A DNA stretch of 64,000 nucleotides, taken from NCBI RefSeq assembly GCF_019279795.1, contig NC_056743.1, forward strand, positions 932,449,178-932,513,177. The letters run 5' to 3'. This stretch comes from Protopterus annectens (lineage: Eukaryota; Chordata; Ceratodontiformes; Protopteridae). Of the stretch, positions 10,939-21,651 are shown one piece after another. The notes under the pieces are model-generated. The model was not told where the DNA came from, did no database searches, and was given only the letters and a program-made list of their open reading frames with translations. Numbering within the stretch: position 1 is the first letter of the stretch; each line of letters begins with the position of its first letter. A program made the position numbers and the translations under genes.

Positions 10939-12737
10939 ATGTCAGTAAAAGTTAATAATTGCATTATTTGTGGAAAGCAAATACGTCATAAATATTTTCA
11001 TTCGTACTGTATTCCTTGCCTATGCCCTGACCACGATGTACTTTGCTGTCGGTTTTGTGCTTTACTTAGCGCACTATCCATCGTCGGTATATTTTCTCCT
11101 CTAAATATTTCGGTTCTGTGTTTAATTATCCAGAAATGTCGTCAATTAGCCATCCGACTACCGGGATTCTGAAAAAATGCAAAGATAAAGACAGAGACAG
11201 GCTGCCGAGGTCCAAAACTGTCGATGACGCTTCTCCTAAGCCAGTCGCCAATTCGCCGGTACTCAGTGAGGCATTTTCGCAGCCCCTGATACCCGCTACT
11301 TCTGATTCGCAGGCCTTTACTGAGACCCATGCTGCAACTATGGAACTCGTGAATGTCTCTACCTTGGATGGGTCCAGAGCCATTGTGCAGGCACTGGCTT
11401 CTGAGGGTATATTCAGGCCTACGGACCTGCATATTAAACAGACGCCTCCTTCTTTACTTAGGCCTAAATCTCGATCCATGCCTAAAAAAACAACGCCCAG
11501 GACACATGCTCAGGCTTCTGTGCCTAAAAAACAAATGATAAGAATGGCTGATGATCTAATAACACTAATCAGGGGTAGCCAACCCCCCCCCCCCCTTCTA
11601 AGAGGCCTAGAAATAAAGTTGACTATGAATCTTCTGATCAGGATTCTGTTTTTTCAGATTCTTCTGATGATCTGGATTTGCCCTTATCTACTTATGAAGA
11701 TTCTGATGCAGAGGACTCCATTCCCTCTGCTTCCCCTCCTGAGGATTTTTCTTTTGGGGAAACCTTACATACTGTAAGGGAGCATTTCCACTGGGAAAGC
11801 CAGGATTTTTCTGATTCAAAAAAGAGGCTTAGGGATTTCCTTCTCCTACCTCAGCATAGGCCTTTAGCTATTCCTCCTGTACTAGACATTGTTGATGACG
11901 CTATTTCGGAATCTAGTTTGGCCCCTGATTCCCTGCTTCCTGCTCCCAGAAAACCTGACCGTTACTACAGGGTCCCTGAGTCCCACAAGTTCCTTTTCAA
12001 AAATCCTATTGCAGATCCAGAGACTATTTCACAGGGGCCCAAGGGCATTAAGGCTTCTACTGCTAAAAATCCTACCCCTTCTGATAGAGACTCCAGGGCG
12101 CTGGATAGATGGGGTAAGAAGGTTTACACTTCTGCAACCTTGGCCATTAGGGGTTTAAACTGCCAGTTTCATATATTAAAGTATCAGCAACATGTTATTG
12201 GACTGCTTAAACAGAAAATTATGTTGATGCCTGACTGTGTGGAAAGAAAATAAAGAATTACAGGATTCAATGCATTCTGCTGAACAAGTTGGAAAACTTA
12301 CTTTGCAGTGTGGTTTTGATTCATTAGAGGCCTCTTGCAGGGCTGCTGTTACTGGGTCTGTGCTCATAAGGCATGCCTGGCTTAAGGAACAATCTTTGCC
12401 TGATCATGTTAAAGCTAAATTGTTGGATGCTCTTTTAAATCAGGATTGCCTGTTTGGCAACAAGGCTGAGGAAGTTCTTAAAAAGCTGGAAGATAAAGCT
12501 AAATCTATGCAAAGTGTTAAAGATTTTTTACAAGTTCAGCCTCCTAGATTTAGTAGGCACTGGCCCTCTAAGAATTGGTCCTTTCCAGCCCCTTCAAGGT
12601 CTTTTCAAGCCAAACCCAGACACAGCAAAACCCCCGGGTTTCAGTCCCAGGGGACACAAAGAACTAAGCAGTGGGGGGCCTCCACTTCCAAATCTGGGAA
12701 TAATAAGACTCCCCCCTATGGTAAACTGTCTCACTGA
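10939..12737 (+). pseudogene. gag: DIRS B gag (frameshifted)
   Basis: Begins at an ATG with the Cys/His module (NNCIICGKQIRHKYFHSYC..PDHD), where the second Cys pair and HxxxH are still readable. Frames shift near 11070, at a C homopolymer at 11585-11594, and near 12240. Preserved blocks are KKQMIRMADDLITLIRGSQP, YEDSDAEDSIP, RYYRVPESHKF, LDRWGKKVYTS and LQVQPPRFSRHW, then a basic tail. The C run is a plausible slippage cause of one frameshift. Stop TGA at 12735. Confidence 0.8.
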
Positions 12738-14621
12738 CTTCCTTTTAAAATTTCGAAGCATCAACTGACTGCCCCTTTGGGGGGAAAGATTGCTCTTCAT
12801 GCAAAGAATTGGGAACTCATTACCCAGGACAACTGGGTTTTAAATATAGTGTCCCAGGGATACAGATTTCAGTTCCACACGTTGCCAACACCAAGCGGGT
12901 GGCCAGACCTACCCCCAAATCAGTGGGCAGAGGCCCAAAAACAAGTACTTTCTCTCTTAAGCATGGGGGCTATTCAACTGGTACCAGAAGAGGAAAAGGG
13001 ACAAGGTTTCTACTCGAGACTTTTCCTGGTACCCAGAAAGGGCAATTCATGACGTCCTATCCTGGACCTTTCTACTCTAAACACCTTTTTGGAGATTCCA
13101 AAATTAAAAGTACTGACTCTTCACCAATTACTTCCTATGCTAGGCAAAGATGCCTGGTTGGCAACACTAGATTTAAAAGAAGCATACCTGCACATCCCAA
13201 TCGGGGAATCTTGCAGAAGATACCTATGCTTCAAAGCAGGCTACACTGCCCTTTGGCTTATCTACTGCGCCCAGGGTATTCACAAAGTGCCTAGCTCCAG
13301 TTACTGCATTTTGCAGGCAAAGAAATATTCAAATATACACATACCTGGATGATTGTCTAATTCAGGCAGAAAGCCGGGACATACTTTTGAATCATCTGGT
13401 CTTTGTAAAAAGGGTTCTAACTTGTCTGGGGTACACCATAAACGAAAAGAAATCACACCTGGTACCCTGTCAACAAATTATATTCCTGGGAGCAAGCTTG
13501 AATACAACTTCCCAGATGGCTTACCTCACGCCAGAGAAACAAATTAATTTGACAACCTACTTCAAACAAGTGGCCACAAAAACCTTGCTATCTGCAAGAC
13601 AAATACTGCAAGCCTTGGGGTTCATGGCCTCCTGCATTCTTCTAATTCTGTATGCAAAACTGTATATGAGGAAACTACAGTGGTATCTAAAAAGCCTACG
13701 GTGTCAACATTCTCAAGACCTAGAAACAGTGATTCCTAGTATACCTTGCCTACGTCTAGAGTTCCTTTGGTGGGCAGAGGCCTGCCACCAAAATAAGGGA
13801 CTACCTTTCACACCACCCCCTGCTGCCCAAACCCTAACAGACACCTCAGACTATGCATGGGGTGGGTGGGGGCTCACCTGGCAGGGAAGTGCATTCAGGG
13901 CAAATGGAACCCAAGTCAAATGCACCTGCATATCAATCAAAAAGAAATGTTAGCTGTACAGAATGCTCTGGCAACCTTCAAGGACCACATTCTTCCAGGG
14001 CAACTAATGGTAAAGACGGACAACACCACTGTTATGTGGTACATAAATAAGCAGGGGGGTACACATTCTACTCCCTCTGCAGACTAGCCATGGCATTGTG
14101 GAACACAACCTTGAGCTACCAAGTGCACTTACAAGCTCAATTCCTGCCAGGAAAATTAAATACACTGGCAGATGGACTAAGCAGAAACCTCATGGACCCA
14201 CACAAGTGGAAACTGGAACCAAGGATTTTCAACATGTTGACTAGCAAATGGGGGAGCCCAGATATAGACCTGTTTGAACCTCCTCAGAACTATCAATTGG
14301 ACAATTTTTGCACAAGGACTCCCCACAAACAAGCCTGGAAAGTGGATGCTCTGTCCTTCAGCTGCAAAAACCTATCTGTCTATGCCTCCCCCCCTGCCTC
14401 TCCTCTCCAAAGTACTACTAAAAATCAAACAGGACAAACCAAGGATGATTTTGATTGCTACAGACTGGCCGCGCCAACACTGGTTCCCCCTCCTGCACAA
14501 TGTGTCACGGTTATCTCCATGGCACCTGCCTCAGACTCCTTCCCTGCTGTCTCAGCAGGAGAACCAGATACTGCACCCTCATCTTCTAACACTGAACCTT
14601 GCAGCCTGGCTAATTACTTAA
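12733..14621 (+). pseudogene. pol: DIRS B reverse transcriptase/RNase H (frameshifted)
   Basis: Overlaps the gag stop in the +1 frame. Readable pieces: APLGGKIALH (12768), a palm with ATLDLKEAYLHIPI, then a deletion around the FSALPFGLS region (the text jumps from CFKAGY to TALWLIY), YLDDCLIQAES near 13345, RNase H TDTSDYAW, NQKEMLAV, KTDNTTVMWYIN and LADGLSR, then the methyltransferase-position domain DIDLFEPPQN. At least four frame changes. The gene ends LNLAAWLIT. Confidence 0.8.
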
Positions 14622-14902
14622 TCTCTCCTTTACCATCCCTCAGCAAACTTGTGATGGATATCATTTGAGGCAAGGAGGCCTAGTACTAGAAAATCTTATG
14701 CTGAAAAATGGAAAAGATTCTGTGCCTGGAACTAGTCTCAAGGGATGAGCACAGCAGCAACCAATTTACCTCAGATTTTACAATACTTAACTAAGATGTT
14801 CACAAGGGCCTGTCATTTTTCTCCATTAAAATCCACGTCTCAGCCATTTCAGCTCATTATTACATAGAACCTCCCCTCTTCTCTCATCCACTGCTCAAGC
14901 AG
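14519..14902 (+). pseudogene. DIRS B tyrosine recombinase, 5' part
   Basis: Starts at the family-conserved ATG (CTCCATGG context) and reads into MDII, where a frameshift gives a TGA at 14666-14668. Similarity then continues in another frame (RRPSTRKSYAEKW-like) up to HPLLKQ, where element C interrupts. Continues at 20390. Confidence 0.78.
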
Positions 14903-15085
14903 ATGTTCATCGTGTTACCCTGCTGCAGTCATCACACTTGGGTTATCCTGTCGTCAGGCGGTCCTGCAGTCGGCCGGATTTCCTAAGTCTTGGTCCGACG
15001 TCTGTTGCTGTCGCCTCATCCCTGACGTCAGTGCGCCAGGGGTACATATATTACAACCAACGCCATTTTCTTCAGTCTTTCTTGC
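14903..15085 (+). repeat. Left terminal inverted repeat of C, with promoter
   Basis: 14917-15085 pairs with 20190-20345. It has a perfect TGACGTCA at 15023-15030 and, 20 bp later, TACATATA at 15043-15050 where other copies have TATAAAA. The TATA box is therefore weaker or shifted in C. Confidence 0.86.
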
Positions 15086-15220
15086 TGCGCGGTGCCCGAA
15101 GCAGAAGCAGTTCGCAAGTGCCGGTCGGCTGACTCCTGAGATTGTCGAATTCGAATTTCAGACCGAAGTCTTCTATAAAGCTAAGTACCCCGTTGGGGAA
15201 ACTTTTCTTGCCTCAGGCCG

Positions 15221-16975
15221 ATGTCAGAAAAAGTTAACAATTGCATTTCTTGTGGGAAGCAAATACCTCATAAGGATTTTCATTCTTATTACATACCTTG
15301 CCTAGGCCCTGATCACGATGTCACTTCTTGTCGATTTTGTGCTAGGTTTAATAAGCGTACTATTAAAAGACGATTTGATTTCGCACAACACCATTTTGGT
15401 AGAAAATTTAACTATAACATGCCGTCGGAGCTACCGACTACCGGCGTGCACAAAAAGTGCAGGGATAAGGACCGACAGCCCAGGCCTCGGTTGATCCAGT
15501 CTCCGGTTCTCAGTGAGGCTCCGACGCAGCCCCTGACTACCGCAGTTCTGGAACCCGAGACCGCTACGGATATTTTGACGGAATGTACTAGGCCGATGCA
15601 GCCTTTTACTTCAGGCCCTTCCAACGATTTACCTTCTAAGGACGTCGGTGCTTCTGAAATGCCATCTGGTTCTGAAGGCGTTTTCAGACCGACAACTCTC
15701 ACAGTCAAAACGTTTTCTAAGTCGAAGACTCCTTCTAAATCTAAAAAGACTACACTTCAGTCTCCTGTTCAAGGCCCTATGCCTAAGAAACAGATGCTCA
15801 AAATGGCTGAAGATTTGATTTCTCTTATCAGGGATTCACAGCCCCCTCCTGACAAAAGGCCTAGACAAGAGGAAGATTCTACTTCCTCTGAGCAACTGTC
15901 TATTTCTTCGGATTCCTCTGAGGACCAAGACTATTCCTTCTCTCCTTATGAAGATTCTGATGCTGAGGACTCTATTCCCTCAGCTTCCCCTCCTGAAGAC
16001 TACTCTTTTGGGGAAACTTTACACACTGTGAGGGAACATTTTCACTGGGAAGGTCAGGATTACTCTGATTCCAAGAAAAGGCTGAGAGAGTTTCTTTTAC
16101 TCCCCCAACAGAGACCTCTAGCCCATCCCACCTGTTTTGGACATTGTGGATGATGTCTATTTAGAATCCAGTTTCAACCCAGACTCTCTACCTCCTGCTC
16201 CGGCTAAGCCTGACATACTACAGAGTACCTGATTCCCACAAATTTCTTTACAAAAGCCCAGTAGCTGACCCAGAGACTATCTCCCAGGGTCCCAAGGGGG
16301 CTAAGGCTTCCATGGCTAAAAACTCAGTACCTTCTGAGAGGGATTCAAGAGCACTAGACAGGTGGGGGATAAAGGTTTACACCTCAGCCACATTAGCTAT
16401 GAGAGCACTAAATTGTCAATTTCATATGCTTAAGTATCAGCAATTTTTAATCTCTCAGTTAAAACAAAAGATAACCTCCCTCCCTCAACAATCTGAATTG
16501 AAAGAAGTACAGGATTTGTTGCACACCACTGAGTAGATGGGCAAACATACCTTACAATGTGGGTTTGGAGTCCTCCTGCAGAGCAGCTGTCACTGGATCA
16601 GTTATACGTAGGCATGCTTGGTTAAAGGAACAAAGTCTGCCTGATCATGTTAAAGCAAAACTACTAGATGCCCCCTTACAGCAGGATGTTCTTTTTGGAG
16701 TTAAAGCAGAAGAAGTTTTAAAGAAAATGGAAGATAAGGCGAAATCAATGCAGACAGTCAAAGATTTCCTACAAGTACAACCCCCTCACTTCAGCAGAAA
16801 CTGGCCAACAAAAAATTGGTCCTTTCTGGCCACTGACAGACCTCAGAGAGGTAAATACAGGCGCCCAAGGGGCAGAGGACAACCACAAGCCCAGTATAAA
16901 CCTCGCCAATGGGGCACTTCAACACAGAAGGGAGGAGAAGACAGGTCTCAACCCACCAGAAGGCAAACTCAATGA
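15221..16975 (+). pseudogene. gag: DIRS C gag (two lesions)
   Basis: The longest intact gag N-terminal half in the window: 310 codons from the ATG at 15221 before a frameshift near 16125. The Cys/His module reads C8xxC11, H17, H21, C27, H32, C37xxC40; position 24, Cys in most sister copies, is Tyr here. A basic linker follows, then the hydrophobic helix KMAEDLISLIRDSQP and an acidic YEDSDAEDS region. A short shift near 16215 and a stop at 16534-16536 (HTTE then TAG) also interrupt it. The C-terminal frame (to 16975) has an Arg/Gln-rich tail RRPRGRGQPQ. Confidence 0.82.
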
Positions 16976-16976
16976 C

Positions 16977-18881
16977 TTGCACCTCAGCTGGCCAAACAAA
17001 ACTCTTTTGTCAGCCCCCTTGGGCGGAAAACTAGCACTTTTTGCAGACAACTGGCACATGGTCACAAAGGACAAATGGGTCCTAGACATAATTTTACAAG
17101 GATACAGATTCCACTTTCACACCTTGCCAATGAAAAGAGGAATGCCAAACCTGCCACAAAATCAATGGGCAGAGGCACAAAAACAAATTACAGCTCTCAT
17201 GGCCATGAGAGCCATTCAACGGGTACCGACTCGAGAGCAAGGCCAAGGATTTTACTCAAGGCTCTTTCTAGTACCCAGAAAGGATAATGCTTGGAGACCA
17301 GTTCTGGACCTTTCAATTCTAAACATTTACTTACAAGTTCCTAAATTCAAAATGCTAACACTACAGCAGCTACTTCCCATGTTGGGCAAGGAAGCATGGC
17401 TGGTAACGTTGGACCTCAAGGAGGCATACCTGCATGTCCCTATCAGACAAAGTTGCAGAAGATACCTCCGTTTCATTGCAGGTTCAACCCATTATCAATT
17501 TTCAGCACTGCCCTTTGGCTTATCTACTGTGCCCAGAGTTTTCACAAAATGCCTGGCACCAGTAATTGCATACTGCAGACAAAGAGGAATTCAAATATAT
17601 CCATACCTGGACGACTGCCTCATCCAAGCAGAAAGCAAAGACATTCTCTTACATCATCTGGCTTTTGTGAAGCATCTACTAAATTGTCTGGGGTACACAG
17701 TAAAAGAAAATAAGTCAAAACTAGTACCCTCACAAAAAATTACATTCCTGGGTGCCAGCTTGGACACAACGGCCCAGAAGGCTTATCTTACACCAGACAA
17801 GCAACTACAACTGACTCAGTATTTCAAGACAATGGCAACAAAGACCCAATTAACTGCAAGAAAAATTGTGCAAGCTTTGGGCTTCGTGGCATCTTGCATT
17901 CTGATAATACCATTTGCAAAAATGCATATGAGGAAATTACAGTGGTACCTAAAAAGCGTATGGTCTCAACACAGCCACAGCTTGGACACAGTAATATCTC
18001 TCATTCCCTGTCTTCAACAGGAATTTCTATGGTGGTCACAGGCATGTCACCTCAACAAGGGTCAGCCTTTCACCTTGCCCCCAACCAGGCAAACTATCAC
18101 AACAGATGCTTCAGACTATGCCTGGGGGGCACACATGGCAGGACAATGCATTCAAGGCCTATGGACTGCAGAACAAAGAAAACTGCACATAAATCAAAAA
18201 GATATGCTAGCTGTACAGAAAGCTCTGATGGCCTTCAAGGATCTACTACATCCAGGACAACGTGCAATAAAGACGGACAACACCACAGTAATGTGGTACA
18301 TAAACAAACAAGGGGTCACACATTCCTACCCTCGTTGCAGGCAAGCAATGATCTTATGGAACACAGCTCTGGCCTACCAAGTCCAGTTACAAGCTCAATT
18401 CCTGCCAGGACAGAAAAACACATTGGCAGACGACCTAAGCAGAAACATCAAAGATCCCCATGAGTGAAAACTAGACCCACAAATTTTTACAATGATAACT
18501 CAAAAATGGGGCCTTCCAAATATAGACCTGTTTGCCAGTCCTCAAAACTACCAACTGACAAAGTTTTGTACAAGGACATTCCACCATCAAGCTTGGAAAG
18601 TGGACGCTCTCTCCTTCAGTTGGAAAAACCTGACAGCATATGCCTTTCCTCCATTACCTCTTCTCACAAAGGTTCTTTTGAGGGTCAAAAAGGAGAATCC
18701 AGGACTGATTCTCATAGCCCCAGACTGGCCACGCCAGCACTGGTACCTGCTATTGAAGAATATGGCTCACAGCCCACCATGGATATTTCCTCAAATACCC
18801 CATTTGCTCACGCAACAAAACAAACAGATTCTACGCAGCCAGCTCAAAACCTTAAACCTGGCTACATGGCAAATCTATTAA
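16977..18881 (+). CDS. pol: DIRS C reverse transcriptase/RNase H/methyltransferase-like (one nonsense codon)
   Basis: One reading frame of about 635 codons, broken only by a TGA at 18465-18467 where sisters have TGG (PHEWKL). The frame is open upstream into gag in the +1 register and has no ATG at the junction, so translation probably depends on frameshifting or re-initiation (inference). Domains in order: RT palm with LDLKEAYLHVPI, SALPFGLSTVPRVF and YLDDCLIQAES (near 17605-17630); RNase H with TTDASDYAWGAH, NQKDMLAV, KTDNTTVMWYIN and ADDLSR; then DIDLFASPQN / YAFPPLPL / IAPDWPRQHW, the position of the DIRS methyltransferase domain. Catalytic Asp residues are all present. Confidence 0.88.
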
Positions 18882-19900
18882 ACATCCAACCAGCCCCTCT
18901 TTCACAAGCAGTTCTGGATGTTATTCTGGAAGCCAGGAGGCCAAGCACTAGGAAGGCTTACTCGGACAAATGGAAAAGGTTTTCTGCCTGGAACCAAGCT
19001 AAAGGCCAAGACACAACTCAGCCTCATATGCCTCACATTCTGCAGTATTTAGCTGGGATGTTGCACAAAGGACTTTCCTTCTCCTCAATTAAAATCCATG
19101 CTTCAGCTATTTCAGCTCACTACGACACGAATCCACCTTTATTTTCAAATCCTCTTCTAAGGCAGTTCCTCAGAGGGGCAGAAAACATTAGACCACCTAG
19201 AAGAGCTCCTACACCAACATGGGGCCTCATTTTACCTCCCTTTGAACCAGCTTTCTCTGCAGACCTTCAGTTCCTATCTTGGAAGACTGCCCTGCTCCTG
19301 GCAATAACTTCTGCTAGGAGAGTCTCAGAATTACAGGCACTAATGGCAGTGGAACCTTTCCTCATTTTTCATCAAGACAGAGTTTCTCTACGAACTAATC
19401 CGTCCTTCTTGCCTAATGTGGTTTCCAGTGTAGCTTTAAATCAAACCATCCACCTACCCACTTTCCTCCCCAATCCACAGAACAAAGGTGAGAGACTCCT
19501 GCATTCCTTGGACATTCACAGGCAGCTTCGTTACTACTTGGATAAAACTAAGGCTTTCAGAAAAACTGACCAGCTCTTTGTATCCTATGCTACAGCTTCT
19601 CAAGGGAGGGCTATATCCGAACAAACCATTTCTAAATGGATAGGCCATTGCATACGGTTCTGTTATACCCATCATATGAAACCAGTTCCTCCTACCATTA
19701 GATCCCACTCTACCAGGGCAACAGCTACCTCTACAGCCTTTCTCAGGGGAGTTCCTACCAAGGAAATTTTAGAAGCTGCAACTTGGAGTTCTGTACACAC
19801 CTTCACTAAACACTATCACTTACCTCTTTACTCTAAGTCCAGGGTGGGCTTCGCCACTGCAGTTCTGCAGGGCCTCATTGCCTCCACTAACCCTCTGTGA
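18779..19900 (+). CDS. DIRS C tyrosine recombinase
   Basis: Open to a TGA at 19898. I chose the ATG at 18779 (CCACCATGG, the best context and conserved between copies); the frame is open further 5' but that part is antiphase RT. The N-terminal core-binding half has EARRPSTRKAYSDKW. A 21-bp in-frame deletion removes seven residues between PTW and LPPFEP relative to A, B, D and F. The catalytic set is intact: R in TSARRVSELQ, HSTRAT, TWSSVH, and Tyr in KHYHLPLY. The deletion may impair folding. Confidence 0.82.
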   Translation: MDISSNTPFAHATKQTDSTQPAQNLKPGYMANLLNIQPAPLSQAVLDVILEARRPSTRKAYSDKWKRFSAWNQAKGQDTTQPHMPHILQYLAGMLHKGLSFSSIKIHASAISAHYDTNPPLFSNPLLRQFLRGAENIRPPRRAPTPTWGLILPPFEPAFSADLQFLSWKTALLLAITSARRVSELQALMAVEPFLIFHQDRVSLRTNPSFLPNVVSSVALNQTIHLPTFLPNPQNKGERLLHSLDIHRQLRYYLDKTKAFRKTDQLFVSYATASQGRAISEQTISKWIGHCIRFCYTHHMKPVPPTIRSHSTRATATSTAFLRGVPTKEILEAATWSSVHTFTKHYHLPLYSKSRVGFATAVLQGLIASTNPL

Positions 19901-19930
19901 TACCTCCCCCCTACTTTAGCTTTGGGATTC

Positions 19931-20030
19931 AACCCAAGTGTGATGACTGCAGTAGGGTAACACGATGAACATAGTATAGTTTTGTACCTACCATAAATGT
20001 AGATGTTCGAGTGTTCACCCTGCTGCAGTC
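19931..20030. repeat. Internal complementary region of C
   Basis: 19931-19972 is the reverse complement of C's own left end, including its private GTTACCCTG segment. 19973-20030 is the reverse complement of its right end (private GTGTTCACCC segment). One palindrome base has changed (GTATAG for GTACAG). Confidence 0.88.
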
Positions 20031-20189
20031 CAGGTTACCCTCCCTCCATCCCCTCTGATCTACTGGCTAAATCTCTGCTATGCCTTACTGATGTATTTGC
20101 TTATAGCTGAAGGGATTTTGTGTTTGTGCAGTGTTCACACCATTTGGTACTAATTCTGATCACCCTTTTGGGGGCACCTGACATCTGGG

Positions 20190-20389
20190 GCAAGAAAAAC
20201 TGAAGAAAATGGCGTCGGTTGCAATATATGTACCCCTGGCGCACTGACGTCGGACCAAGACTTTGGAAATCCGTCCGACTGCGGTCTTCCAACTGCGGGA
20301 CCGCCTGATGACAGGATAACCCAAGTGTGATGACTGCAGCAGGGTGAACACTCGAACATCTACATTTATGGTAGGTACAAAACTGTACT
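20190..20389 (-). repeat. Right terminal inverted repeat of C
   Basis: Pairs with the left repeat up to 20345, then carries the right-specific end with GTACA-AAAC-TGTAC at 20375-20388. It includes about 12 extra bases (TTCCAACTGCGG region) relative to the left arm and lacks a stretch present on the left, so the two arms have diverged by indels. Confidence 0.85.
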
Positions 20390-21139
20390 TTCCTCAGAGG
20401 GGCCAAAAATTTGAGACCACCCAGGAGAGCTCCCACCCCAGCCTGGGACCTTAACTTTGTCTTGGAGAAACTCACTCTACCTCCTTTTGAGCCAGCTGCT
20501 ACTGCAGACTTAAAATTCCTTTCTTGGAAAACAGCTTTTCTTTTAGCAATCACTTCAGCTAGAAGGGTATCTGAATTACAGGCCCGTATGGCAGTGGAGT
20601 CTTTCATCAACTTTCATGCGGACAGGGTGTCCCATAGAACCAATCCATCCTTCATGCCCAAGGTAGTATCCAGTGTGGCTCTTAATCAATCCATTCATTT
20701 GCCAACCTTCTTTCCCGATCCATAGAATAAAGGGGAACGGATACTGCATTCCTTAGACGTGCACAGACAACTTAGATTCTACTTGGACAGGACTAAACCT
20801 CAAAGGAAATCTGAACAACTGCTGGTAGCATTTGCTGCAGGGGCAGAGGGGAAGGCTATTTCAAAGCAAATAATTTCTAAATGGATAAGCCATTGCATTC
20901 ATTTCTGCTATAAGCACCATGGAAAACCTATCCTCCAGGGGATCAGACCTCACTCCACCAGGGCTGCATCTACAGCCTTTCTCAGAGGCATCCCTACCAG
21001 GGACATTCTAGAAGCTGCTACATGGAGTTCTGTACATACTTTCACCAAGCATTATCATTTGCCAATTTTCTCTAAATCCAGAGCTGGCTTTGCCACTGCA
21101 GTCTTGCAGGGCCTTATAGCTGCCCCTAATGCTATCTAA
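20390..21139 (+). pseudogene. DIRS B tyrosine recombinase, 3' part
   Basis: Continuation of B's recombinase after element C. It reads FLRGA..RPPRRAPTPAWDLNFVLEKL, catalytic TSARRVSELQ, a nonsense TAG at 20723-20725 (FFPDP then NKGE), HSTRA with a small deletion of the following residues, TWSSVHTFTKHYHLP, and ends APNAI. The C insertion, a frameshift and a stop make it inactive. Confidence 0.82.
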
Positions 21140-21173
21140 ATTCCTCCTCCCAACCATAGCTTTGGGAATCTAC

Positions 21174-21270
21174 TCAAATGCAATGACTGCAACAGTGAAA
21201 CATGAAGAAGATAGTACAGTTGTGTACACTTACCATAAATGTAGATGTTCGAATGTATTCACTGTTGCAT
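21174..21270. repeat. Internal complementary region of B
   Basis: Left half (to 21212) is the reverse complement of B's start with a few changes (for example GAAGAT for GAACAT at the junction). The right half from 21213 matches the reverse complement of its GTGTACACAAC-type right end. It supports B and C as separate elements because each region matches only its own ends. Confidence 0.85.
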
Positions 21271-21438
21271 TCCTGGTTACCCTCCATCCAGCCTCCTAAC
21301 TTCTTTTGGCTATACCTCTACTTTCCTTTACTATGCTCAAAAGCCTTTTTGGTGTATTTGCTTTTTTGTTGGAGGTGTATCTTTGTACTTTTATATTTAA
21401 TTGTTTCCCATTGGGGGGGGGGGCACCTGACATCTGGG

Positions 21439-21651
21439 GCAAGAAAAACTTATGTAATGGCATCGGCTGCATGTTTTATACCCCTGACGACCTGATGTCA
21501 TGGAAGAAGGGCCAGCAACCGACGCAGGACCCAAGACTTTGTTAATCAGGCCGACTGAGTGCTACCTGCAAGCAGATAACCCAAATGTAATGACTGCAAC
21601 AGTGAATACACTCCAACATCTACATTTATGGTAAGTGTACACAACTGTACC
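21439..21651 (-). repeat. Right terminal inverted repeat of B
   Basis: 21439-21606 pairs with the left repeat. The tip contains GTACA-CAAC-TGTAC at 21637-21650, one base from the end. A G run precedes the repeat at about 21414-21422. Confidence 0.85.

Larger units (their letters stand above)
14903..20389 (+). mobile_element. DIRS-type retrotransposon, copy C, nested in B
   Basis: 5487 bp, starting ATGTTCATC at 14903 and ending CTGTACT at 20389. The flanks CTCAAGCAG and TTCCTCAGAGG join into the uninterrupted B recombinase reading LLKQFLRGA, exactly as in sister copies, so the insertion duplicated and lost nothing. Same orientation as B. It is the youngest-looking copy by reading-frame quality: one nonsense codon in RT/RNase H and an open recombinase. 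Confidence 0.95.
10623..21651 (+). mobile_element. DIRS-type retrotransposon, copy B, split by copy C
   Basis: Outer limits ATGTTCTTC.. at 10623 and ..CTGTACC at 21651. Removing C (14903-20389) leaves 5542 bp, close to A's 5559. Flanks are ..GTAGCCTG and TTTTCAGG.., again with no target duplication. B has the GTGTACACAAC type of right end, shared with D, unlike A, C and F. It is a dead copy, with frameshifts in every gene and the C insertion in the recombinase. Confidence 0.92.
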
